The notes under the pieces were generated by a model, which was not told where the DNA came from, did no database searches, and saw nothing but the letters and a program-made list of their open reading frames with translations. Positions 1 to 6,269 of a stretch of 7,274 nt of DNA are shown here, piece by piece. This stretch comes from a bacterium (lineage in GTDB: Bacteria > Calditrichota > Calditrichia > RBG-13-44-9 > J042). Where the stretch lies: the NCBI GenBank assembly GCA_015494485.1, contig WGBF01000054.1, positions 1-7,274 of the forward strand, in the 5' to 3' direction. Within the stretch, counting starts at the first letter, position 1. Each line of letters begins with the position of its first letter. Both the position numbers and the translations under genes were made by a program.

Positions 1-510
1 ATTTTTGCCAAAAACTCCCCTCTGGAAGAAAGCATTGCCCGCACCCTGAAGATTACCCTGGGTGAACTGAATATTGACATGGTGCCGGTGCCGGTGAATC
101 CGATGGATAAGGACCGGCTGATTCAGACGGGGGATTTCCAGGCGATTCTTTGCAGCTATGAATTTGACGACCGCGCGCTGTTTCAGGCCGTGGACCATTT
201 TTACTTCCACACACTGCGGGGGGATGTCCAAAACGTAAATTACCGCAATCGCTTTCTGGACAAAATGTTTTCCGTTGCCTATCGGGATGCTTCCATCTAC
301 CCGCAACTGTTCAAGCGGTTTCAATTTTATTTACGTCGGGACCATCCTGTGATCTTCCTGTTTTTCAGCAACCGCATTATTATTGCTGTGGATAGCCGGT
401 TTCACAATGTGCGCACAACGTACAAAATGGGTGACCAGTTTTTTTACCGCTTACGCCCTCTGGAGAACTGGTTCGTGCCCAAAGAGTTACAAAAATATCA
501 TTTAAAGTAA
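1..510 (+). CDS. C-terminal part of a family 5 ABC-transporter substrate-binding protein (5' end outside window)
   Basis: The frame is open from the first base to a TAA at 508-510, giving at least 169 residues of a protein whose start is upstream of the window. Family 5 binding proteins (peptide, nickel and oligosaccharide binders) are usually 500-600 residues, so about the last third is present. The fragment shows the family's C-terminal lobe pattern: a segment ending in a helix and 'LGELNIDM', then 'GDFQAIL', an Asn-Tyr-Asn-like stretch followed by 'FLDKMF', a helix, 'RRDHPVIFLFF' (the usual 'q..l..d.P.ipl' strand), and a closing Trp-containing strand 'LENWF'. In this family the protein captures a solute outside the membrane and delivers it to an ABC permease. 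No permease or ATPase gene is in the window, and the next gene is a sensor kinase 7 nt away, so a sensing role is also possible (inference). The ligand cannot be predicted. Confidence 0.78.
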   Translation: MFAKNSPLEESIARTLKITLGELNIDMVPVPVNPMDKDRLIQTGDFQAILCSYEFDDRALFQAVDHFYFHTLRGDVQNVNYRNRFLDKMFSVAYRDASIYPQLFKRFQFYLRRDHPVIFLFFSNRIIIAVDSRFHNVRTTYKMGDQFFYRLRPLENWFVPKELQKYHLK

Positions 511-520
511 TGGCCTTATG
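508..520 (+). promoter_or_regulatory. TAATG stop/start junction in front of the histidine kinase
   Basis: The binding-protein stop (TAA, 508-510) shares its last A with an ATG at 510-512 that opens only a five-codon frame (MALCP, stop TGA 525-527). The kinase ATG lies at 518-520 in another frame. I see no convincing Shine-Dalgarno sequence before 518. This arrangement suits re-initiation by ribosomes that have just finished the upstream gene, so kinase synthesis is probably coupled to that of the binding protein (inference). Confidence 0.35.
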
Positions 521-2398
521 TCCCTGAAGCGCGAAATTAAAATTCGATACCGGCTATTTAAACGCACGTTTCGGCGTTTCCTGACGCGCCGCATTTCCAT
601 TCGCCTCATTTTCAGCTACGTGGGGCTGGCAGTACTGCCCATTATTGTGGTTAGCGTGGTGCTTATTTCTCTTACCCAGGAAACGGTGCAAAGCTACATT
701 TATCAGCGCAATCTGGAAACCGCCCGCCGCGCCAGTAACGAAATTTTCCTCTTCATCCAGGGCCCGTTGACCGTAATAAACACCATCGCCCTTACCCGCG
801 ATATCCAGTCCATGAATCCTTTTGCCCAAAGCCGCTTGATTAATTTGATTAAAGAAGAACAACAGTTGTTTAAAAAGATTTTCATCCTGAACAAAGACGG
901 TATTGTGGTTGCCACCACCAGTTTTGGCGAAGAAGCCCGCGATTTTAGCAAAGCAGACTTCTTCCGCACCGCCCGCAGCGGAGCCGATTTTATCTCCGAC
1001 GTGTACTTTACCCCCGCCCACTTCCCGGTGGTTCTCATTGCCAAACCCCTGCGCCGTTTTAACCAAATTGAAGGGGTACTGGTTGCCGAAGTCGATTTGA
1101 AGAACATCTGGGAACTGGTGGACCGGATTACCATTGGTAAAAAAGGACATGCCTTTCTGGTTAGTGCCAATGGTATTGTTATTGCCCACAAGGAAAAAGA
1201 AAAAGTATTGCAACGTTTTGACTATTCCGGTTTCCCCTTTTTTAAAGAAATACTCCAGGGGAAAGAAGGCATTAGCCGCTCCCAGATTGACGGACAGGAA
1301 ATGCTGCTGGCTTACGCGCCGGTGCCCCGCCTGAAGTGGGGCATTGTGGTAGAACAGCCCATTTCGGAAGCCTTTACGCTGGCCCGGCAAATGGAAAAAC
1401 GGGTGGTCTTTTTCGTCATTCTGGCGGCACTGATTGCCACATTTCTGGGCATCCTGGCTGCGCGGCAGTTGTCCAAGCCATTGCTGGCCCTGGTGCAGGG
1501 TGCGCGGGAATACGCCCGGGGGAATCTGGACCACCGCATCAGCATCAAACAGCGGGACGAACTGGCGGAACTGGCCCACGAATTTAACTCCATGGCATCA
1601 TCCCTGCGGGAGAACCAGAAGGAGCTTCAGCGCATGGAACGTCTGGCGGCGTTAAGCCGGTTTGCTGCCCTGGTCAGTCACGAAATCCGCAACCCCCTGA
1701 ATTCCATGAACATCAACATGCAAATTCTTAAACGGTTAATTAACAAGGAAGATGTGACCCCGGACCGGAAGATTAAGTACCTGAACGTCATTTCCGCCGA
1801 AATTACCCGCATTAATGACCTCATTACGAACTTTTTAACCATTTCCCGCCCCCCGCAGTTGACCCTGATTAAAACGGATATTCATCAGGTGCTGGAAGAA
1901 GTGGTGCTGCTTCAGGAAGGACGGGCCGTTGCCACCGGCATCGAAATCCACCGGGAGTATGCGCCGCATCCCATCATGGGGATGTTTGACCACAATCAGT
2001 TAAAGCAGGTGTTCCACAACATTATCATTAATGCCATGGAAGCCATGCCGCATGGTGGCACCCTGACCATTCGAACGGAAAAATTTTACCGCAATGTGCC
2101 CCCGGAAAAACCCTTTGTTCGCATTACTTTTACCGACACCGGCGTAGGTATTCCCTCCGAAATTCTCCATGAAATTTTTGAATTTTACTACACTACCAAA
2201 CGCACCGGCACCGGAATTGGTCTGGCAATCGCAAAACAAATCATTGAGGGGCATCAGGGATTTATTTATATTACCAGCGAAAGCGGGCAGGGAACAACGG
2301 TTTACATTGAATTGCCCTTAACAATTGAAGAACAAAAATCAGAACAAACACAGGAAACCCATGAGCACCAAACGCACCGAAAAAATTCTGCTGGTTGA
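518..2398 (+). CDS. Membrane sensor histidine kinase, dCache-HAMP-HisKA-HATPase
   Basis: This 626-residue protein is a sensor kinase that autophosphorylates on His and passes the phosphate to a response regulator. In order: a basic N-terminus (1-29), a first membrane helix (about 30-52), an extracytoplasmic double-Cache-like sensor (about 53-293, including 'GKKGHAFLV' at 207-215 and 'NGIVIAHK' at 218-225), a second membrane helix (about 296-315), HAMP (about 316-370), HisKA with the phosphoacceptor in 'SHEIRNPL' (His388), and an HATPase domain with N-box Asn501/Asn505, G1 box 'DTGVGIP' (540-546) and G2 box 'TGTGIGLA' (563-570). The F box reads 'FEFYYTTK' where 'FEPFFTTK' is usual. ATG 518 is the only reasonable start because an in-frame TAA lies at 503-505. 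The last 24 or so residues are hydrophilic, lie beyond the ATPase fold and are partly encoded in the overlap with the next gene. The closest familiar type is the NtrB/ZraS/AtoS class, which fits the NtrC-type regulator that follows. Confidence 0.95.
   Translation: MSLKREIKIRYRLFKRTFRRFLTRRISIRLIFSYVGLAVLPIIVVSVVLISLTQETVQSYIYQRNLETARRASNEIFLFIQGPLTVINTIALTRDIQSMNPFAQSRLINLIKEEQQLFKKIFILNKDGIVVATTSFGEEARDFSKADFFRTARSGADFISDVYFTPAHFPVVLIAKPLRRFNQIEGVLVAEVDLKNIWELVDRITIGKKGHAFLVSANGIVIAHKEKEKVLQRFDYSGFPFFKEILQGKEGISRSQIDGQEMLLAYAPVPRLKWGIVVEQPISEAFTLARQMEKRVVFFVILAALIATFLGILAARQLSKPLLALVQGAREYARGNLDHRISIKQRDELAELAHEFNSMASSLRENQKELQRMERLAALSRFAALVSHEIRNPLNSMNINMQILKRLINKEDVTPDRKIKYLNVISAEITRINDLITNFLTISRPPQLTLIKTDIHQVLEEVVLLQEGRAVATGIEIHREYAPHPIMGMFDHNQLKQVFHNIIINAMEAMPHGGTLTIRTEKFYRNVPPEKPFVRITFTDTGVGIPSEILHEIFEFYYTTKRTGTGIGLAIAKQIIEGHQGFIYITSESGQGTTVYIELPLTIEEQKSEQTQETHEHQTHRKNSAG
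2352..2357 (+). promoter_or_regulatory. Ribosome binding site AGGAAA deciding the response-regulator start
   Basis: AGGAAA ends three bases before the ATG at 2361 and lies inside the kinase coding sequence. It supports ATG 2361 over the in-frame TTG at 2325, which has no comparable signal and would add 12 residues (KNKNQNKHRKP after the initiator) ahead of the normal receiver-domain beginning. The spacing is on the short side. Confidence 0.5.
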
Positions 2399-3746
2399 AG
2401 ATGACATCAATACCCTGAACGGGCTGGCAGAAATTTTAGCTGAAGAAGGGTTTGAAGTCACCAAAGCCCGTAATGCGCGCAACGGGCTGAACGAATTCCG
2501 CAAAGACCAGTTTGATGTGGTGCTGGTGGACTATTTGCTCCCGGACATTGACGGACTGCAACTGGCAGAAACGTTGTTACAGGAACAGCCGGAAACAAAA
2601 ATCATCATGATGACGGCTTTTGGAACGGTGAAGAATGCGGTACAGGCCATGAAACTGGGAATTTACGATTACCTGACCAAACCCATTGACCTGGACGAAC
2701 TGCTCATCATTCTCCGCCGGGCCATCCAGGAAAAACGGCTGATTGACGAAAACATTGACTTAAAAAGCAAACTGAGCGAAACCTACCGCTTTGAAAATAT
2801 TATTGGCGTTAGCGGCAAAATGCAGGAAGTGTTCCGCAAAATCCGCAAGGTGGCCTCCAGCGATGCCACCGTGCTCATTCGGGGTGAAAGCGGTACCGGT
2901 AAGGAGCTGATTGCCCGCGCCATTCATTTTCACTCCCCCCGAAGCGATGCACCGCTGGTGGAAATTAACTGCGCCTCCATTCCGGAAACATTGCTGGAAA
3001 GTGAGCTCTTCGGCCACGAAAAAGGGGCATTTACCGGCGCTTACAAGCAGAAAAAAGGCAAGTTCGAAATTGCCAATGGAGGCACGTTGTTTCTGGATGA
3101 AATTGGCGAATTGCCCCTCACCCTGCAGGCCAAATTATTGCGGGTGCTTCAGGACGGGCGGTTTACCCGCGTGGGCGGGGTGGAAAATATTGAAGTAAAC
3201 GTGCGGCTTATTGCCGCCACCAACGCCAATCTGGAAGAACTGCTGGAAGCCGGCAAGTTCCGGGAAGACCTGTACTACCGGTTAAATGTGATTCCCATCC
3301 TCATTCCACCGCTGCGGGAACGCCTGGAAGATATTGGCCCCTTAACGGACTTTTTCATTCAAAAATACGCCCGGAAAAACAAGAAACACATTAAAGGCAT
3401 TTCGCAGGAAGCCCGGTACATCCTGATGAATTATGACTGGCCCGGCAACGTGCGGGAACTGGAAAATGCCATTGAAAACGCGGTGGTAATGGCTGAGGGC
3501 GACATTATTACCCCTTCCGACCTGCCCGGCTACTTACAGGCGTCCACTTCCACAGAGGGATCGTTAATGAACCAGTTGCTGCAGAACCAACAGGGACTCA
3601 GTTACAAGGAAAAACTGGAAGCCTTTGAACGGGAAATTATCCGGCAGGCGCTGGAAGAAACCGGGGGAAATAAAACCCACGCAGCCAAAAAACTGGGATT
3701 TACCCTGCGGACACTCCGCAACAAAGTCAAAAAATACAACCTGTAA
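2361..3746 (+). CDS. NtrC-family sigma-54-dependent response regulator (receiver-AAA+-Fis HTH)
   Basis: A 461-residue two-component regulator of usual NtrC/AtoC/ZraR length and order. The receiver domain (about 7-120) has the acidic pair Asp14/Asp15, phosphoacceptor Asp57 in 'LVDYLLPDIDG', Thr85 and Lys107. The sigma-54 interaction AAA+ domain (about 145-375) has Walker A 'GESGTGKE' (175-182, Lys181), the sigma-54 loop 'GAFTGA' intact at 222-227, Walker B 'LFLDE' with Asp246/Glu247, the Arg-containing 'FREDLYYRLNV', and 'DWPGNVRELEN'. A Fis-type helix-turn-helix closes the protein (about 437-460, 'NKTHAAKKLGFTLRTLRNK'). When phosphorylated such proteins form a ring that uses ATP to open promoters held by sigma-54 RNA polymerase. 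The gene overlaps the kinase gene by 38 nt, which marks the two as a cognate pair. Its target promoters are not evident in the window. Confidence 0.96.
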   Translation: MSTKRTEKILLVEDDINTLNGLAEILAEEGFEVTKARNARNGLNEFRKDQFDVVLVDYLLPDIDGLQLAETLLQEQPETKIIMMTAFGTVKNAVQAMKLGIYDYLTKPIDLDELLIILRRAIQEKRLIDENIDLKSKLSETYRFENIIGVSGKMQEVFRKIRKVASSDATVLIRGESGTGKELIARAIHFHSPRSDAPLVEINCASIPETLLESELFGHEKGAFTGAYKQKKGKFEIANGGTLFLDEIGELPLTLQAKLLRVLQDGRFTRVGGVENIEVNVRLIAATNANLEELLEAGKFREDLYYRLNVIPILIPPLRERLEDIGPLTDFFIQKYARKNKKHIKGISQEARYILMNYDWPGNVRELENAIENAVVMAEGDIITPSDLPGYLQASTSTEGSLMNQLLQNQQGLSYKEKLEAFEREIIRQALEETGGNKTHAAKKLGFTLRTLRNKVKKYNL

Positions 3747-3764
3747 GAATACCTAAAAACGCGA

Positions 3765-3776
3765 CGTGCAGGCACG
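3765..3776 (+). repeat. Short inverted repeat CGTGC-AG-GCACG in the only intergenic gap
   Basis: A perfect 5-bp dyad (CGTGC / GCACG, 2-nt centre) sits in the 34-nt space before the lipoprotein start. It cannot form a full five-pair hairpin because the loop would be too small, but CGTG/CACG could pair across a CAGG loop. It includes the AGG (3770-3772) that is the most likely ribosome binding site for ATG 3781, 8 nt further on. No T-run follows, so it is not an intrinsic terminator. It could be chance. Confidence 0.25.
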
Positions 3777-3780
3777 GTGA

Positions 3781-4797
3781 ATGAATTTTCCAACACTCAA
3801 ACGAATTGTTCTTTTCGGTGCGCTGATTGTGCTAATGTCCCGATGCGGACCGGATGCACCCCATGATAATCCCCTTGATCCGTTAAACCCTTCTGCCAAT
3901 TTTTCCATTGGGGGCCGGGTATTTAATTTTTATCCCCCGTTCAACGGACTGCCGAATGTCCAGGTGGTGTTGTTGCCGTTAAACCGCCAGACCACCACCG
4001 GACCCTCCGGGGAATTTATTTTTGCCAACATCCGGCGGGGGCAATTCCAGCTGATTGGAACAGCACCGGGCTACCGGGCCGATACGCTTACCCTCACTCT
4101 TAAACAAGACACCACCGTAGTGCTTCATCTGGATGCCCTCCCCCGGCTGGACTCTATTCGCATTACCTCCCATCGCGTCGGGCGGTTTTTCCCCCCGGAA
4201 GATTTGCTGTATGTGCAGTTTGCAGCCGTCGGTGCAGACCCGGATGGCGCCAGCGATATTACCCGCATTCAATTTTTGCTTCCGGACCTTTCCGTGACAG
4301 ATACATTATCCCCCCTGCAAATCGTGAATGCTACCCAGGTTAAAGGGGCCGTACGGAAAACAGCCTCCGAATTAAACCTCACCAGCATTGAAAATCTGGT
4401 TGGCAAAGCCGTGTATTTTACCATTGGGGACAAGCCCGGCGCCCGTGTAACATCGCCGCCGCATTATTTATTCCGGGTTATTCCCCGCATCCCAACGGTG
4501 GTTTCCCCATCGGCCCTAACCAGCATTCCGGCGGACTCTGCCCGTATTTTGTTCCGCTGGGAGCCCATTTCCTTTCCATTTGCGTTTACCTTTACGGTGG
4601 AACTGTACCGGCTGGATTTAGGGATTGGAACCCTGGTGAACAGCGTCACCAACATTTCCGCCGATACCACGGAAATTTACCTGCCCAATCCGGGAACAGC
4701 GGGGGATTATTTCTGGGTCGTATACGTGGTGGATGAGTTTGGTAACAGCAGCCGCTCCCGGGAAGGCGCCTTTCGTATCATAACAACAGGTGGATGA
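3781..4797 (+). CDS. Secreted, probable lipoprotein with carboxypeptidase-regulatory-like and Ig/Fn3-like domains
   Basis: A 338-residue protein of unknown specific function. The N-terminus is a signal peptide: Lys7/Arg8, a hydrophobic stretch (about 9-19), then 'LMSRCG' with the candidate lipidated Cys22. Arg at the -1 position departs from the usual Ala/Gly/Ser, so lipidation is likely but not certain. Directly after Cys22 comes 'DNPLDPLNP' (29-37), a motif I recall from lipoproteins of FCB-group bacteria. Residues about 41-118 resemble a carboxypeptidase regulatory-like beta-sandwich ('GGRVFN', 'GLPNVQVVLLP', 'TTTGPSGEFIFANIRRGQF', 'GYRADTLTLTL'). Residues about 120-225 include 'AAVGADPDGASDI', typical of bacterial Ig-like folds. 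About 235-335 look Fn3-like ('ILFRWEPI', 'DYFWVVYVVDEFGNSS'). No enzyme motif is seen, which suggests a binding or structural surface protein. It lies between two sigma-54 activators, 34 nt after the first and touching the second. ATG 3781 is chosen because it gives a complete signal peptide. Confidence 0.85.
   Translation: MNFPTLKRIVLFGALIVLMSRCGPDAPHDNPLDPLNPSANFSIGGRVFNFYPPFNGLPNVQVVLLPLNRQTTTGPSGEFIFANIRRGQFQLIGTAPGYRADTLTLTLKQDTTVVLHLDALPRLDSIRITSHRVGRFFPPEDLLYVQFAAVGADPDGASDITRIQFLLPDLSVTDTLSPLQIVNATQVKGAVRKTASELNLTSIENLVGKAVYFTIGDKPGARVTSPPHYLFRVIPRIPTVVSPSALTSIPADSARILFRWEPISFPFAFTFTVELYRLDLGIGTLVNSVTNISADTTEIYLPNPGTAGDYFWVVYVVDEFGNSSRSREGAFRIITTGG
4788..4793 (+). promoter_or_regulatory. 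Ribosome binding site AGGTGG deciding the GAF-activator start
   Basis: AGGTGG ends 6 nt before ATG 4800 but directly abuts the alternative in-frame ATG 4794, which forms ATGA with the lipoprotein stop (TGA 4795-4797). The spacing favours 4800. The two starts differ by only two residues (Met-Thr). The site lies within the last codons of the lipoprotein gene, so the two are probably translationally coupled. Confidence 0.5.
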
Positions 4798-4799
4798 CA

Positions 4800-6269
4800 A
4801 TGAGCCGCAATTTATTTAAAGCAACGCTGGAAATTACCCAGGTGTTCAACACCGTTCACGAACCGCTGCCGCTTCTGGAGCAGGTGATGGACATTATCAT
4901 GGAAACACTGGGTGCCCAGCGGGGATTTATTCTTCTCAAGGAAGAAGGCAAAACGGAACTGCAACCGGTGGTTGCCCGCAATATTTCCCATCAAACCATT
5001 GAATCCATCCGCAGCATTTCCACCAGCGTGGTAAACCGCGTGCTGCAATCCGGGGAGGCGGTAACCTCCATTGATGCCCAGACGGACGAACGCTTTGCCG
5101 GTGCGCAGAGCATCATCATGCAAAATATTCATTCTGTGTTGTGTTCGCCCTTGCGCAAAGGGGAGGAAATTATTGGGGCCATTTATCTGGACAGCCAGGT
5201 GGGCGTTACGGAATTTGATGCCGAAAGCCTGGACTTTCTGGAAGCCATTTCCGACCAGATTATCGTGGCCCTGGAAAATATTAAGGCGTACCAGAAGCTG
5301 GCAGAAGAAAACCGTGAGCTCAAGCGGAAAATTACCCCCCGCACTTTGTTTCCGGAAATTATCGGGAACAGTCCGGCCATTCAGCAGGTGTTTCAATTGA
5401 TTGAATCGGTAGCGGATTCCGATGCCACGGTGCTCATCGAGGGGGAAAGCGGTACCGGAAAGGAACTGGTGGCACGGGCACTGCACTACCATTCCCACCG
5501 AGCGGACAAACCGTTCATTCCCATCTTTTGCGGCAGTTTAACGGAAAACTTGCTGGAAAGTGAATTGTTTGGGCACCGCAAGGGGGCCTTTACCGGCGCC
5601 ATTGAAAACAAGCCCGGCTTATTTGAAGAAGCCGATGGCGGTACACTGTTCCTGGATGAAATCGGGGACATCAGTAAAAACATCCAGACCAAACTGCTGC
5701 GGGTGCTTCAGGAGGGGGAAATCAAACGCGTGGGCGATTCGCAAATTCGCAAGGTGAACGTGCGGATCATTTCCGCCACCAACAAAGATTTGTGGGAAGA
5801 AGTGCAGGCCGGTAATTTCCGCGAAGACCTGTATTACCGCTTGAATGTCATCAATATTAAAATGCCCCCTCTGCGGGCACGCAAAGAAGACATTCCCCTG
5901 CTGGCTGAACACTTTCTAAAAAAATACACGGAGAAAAACCGCAAAAGCGTGCTGCGCTTTACACCGGAAGCCATGAAGCTGCTAATGGATTACGATTGGC
6001 CCGGAAACATCCGCGAACTGGAAAATACCATTGAACGGGCTGTGATTCTGGCCCGTGGCACCGAAATCACCCCTGACCTAATCGATTTACGAAAGCGCAA
6101 ATCATTTACCCTGGTGGGCAAAACCCTCAAGGAAATCGAAAAAGAAGCTGTGCTACAAACCCTGGAGATGACCGGTTACAATCGCACCAAAACGGCGGAA
6201 ATTCTGGGTGTTTCGCGCCGGTGGTTGCAATACCAACTGAAAAACTGGGGTATAAATCCGGATGATTAA
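4800..6269 (+). CDS. GAF-domain sigma-54-dependent transcription activator (GAF-AAA+-Fis HTH)
   Basis: A 489-residue enhancer-binding protein from ATG 4800 (491 from ATG 4794). The N-terminal GAF domain (about 22-160) shows 'QRGFILL', 'SISTSVVNRVLQSGEAV', 'SVLCSPL', 'IIGAIYLDS' and 'DLFLEAIS'-like closing helix (here 'LDFLEAISDQI'). A short coiled linker follows (about 160-178, 'YQKLAEENRELKRK'). The AAA+ domain has Walker A 'GESGTGKE' (215-222), intact 'GAFTGA' (262-267), Walker B 'LFLDE' (Asp286/Glu287), 'FREDLYYRLNV' and 'DWPGNIRELEN'. A Fis-type HTH ends the protein (about 459-484, 'RTKTAEILGVSRRWLQYQL'). It lacks a receiver domain, so it is not a response regulator. GAF-type activators (NifA, FhlA and NorR are the studied kinds) respond to small molecules or partner proteins. 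The ligand here is unknown; the overlapped Ser/Thr kinase gene downstream is a candidate partner (inference). Confidence 0.95.
   Translation: MSRNLFKATLEITQVFNTVHEPLPLLEQVMDIIMETLGAQRGFILLKEEGKTELQPVVARNISHQTIESIRSISTSVVNRVLQSGEAVTSIDAQTDERFAGAQSIIMQNIHSVLCSPLRKGEEIIGAIYLDSQVGVTEFDAESLDFLEAISDQIIVALENIKAYQKLAEENRELKRKITPRTLFPEIIGNSPAIQQVFQLIESVADSDATVLIEGESGTGKELVARALHYHSHRADKPFIPIFCGSLTENLLESELFGHRKGAFTGAIENKPGLFEEADGGTLFLDEIGDISKNIQTKLLRVLQEGEIKRVGDSQIRKVNVRIISATNKDLWEEVQAGNFREDLYYRLNVINIKMPPLRARKEDIPLLAEHFLKKYTEKNRKSVLRFTPEAMKLLMDYDWPGNIRELENTIERAVILARGTEITPDLIDLRKRKSFTLVGKTLKEIEKEAVLQTLEMTGYNRTKTAEILGVSRRWLQYQLKNWGINPDD

Noticed and set aside
510..527. Five-codon ORF MALCP as a gene
   Set aside because: It is far too short to call as a coding gene. 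It is noted only as part of the translation junction before the kinase.
1421..1438. TGGCGGCACTGATTGCC as a sigma-54 promoter in the kinase gene
   Set aside because: The GG-to-GC spacing is one base too long for a sigma-54 promoter, and the bases are explained by the codons of the second membrane helix.
554..1579. Long open frame (341 codons) on the minus strand opposite the histidine kinase sensor and HAMP region
   Set aside because: It lies wholly opposite a convincing gene. Its translation is rich in Asn, Gln, Phe, Gly and His with no recognisable domain, as expected for the mirror of a biased codon pattern.
2325..2360. Upstream TTG start for the response regulator, adding 12 residues
   Set aside because: TTG is a rarer start, there is no Shine-Dalgarno there, and the extension is a Lys/Asn-rich stretch not expected ahead of a receiver domain. 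ATG 2361 with AGGAAA fits better.
2886..2899. Shared DNA tracts of the two activators as direct repeats or recombination sites
   Set aside because: The matches fall exactly on conserved AAA+ motifs (Walker A, GAFTGA, the LLRVLQ helix). Common protein ancestry explains them without a mobile or repeat element.
3747..3780. Terminator or promoter between the response regulator and the lipoprotein
   Set aside because: The gap is 34 nt, the dyad is short and no T-run follows. No -35/-10 or complete sigma-54 -24/-12 pair fits.
4812..5498. Minus-strand open frame (228 codons) opposite the GAF domain
   Set aside because: It is fully antisense to a clear GAF-AAA+ gene. No family features or plausible start context were seen, and the composition resembles the other antisense shadow.
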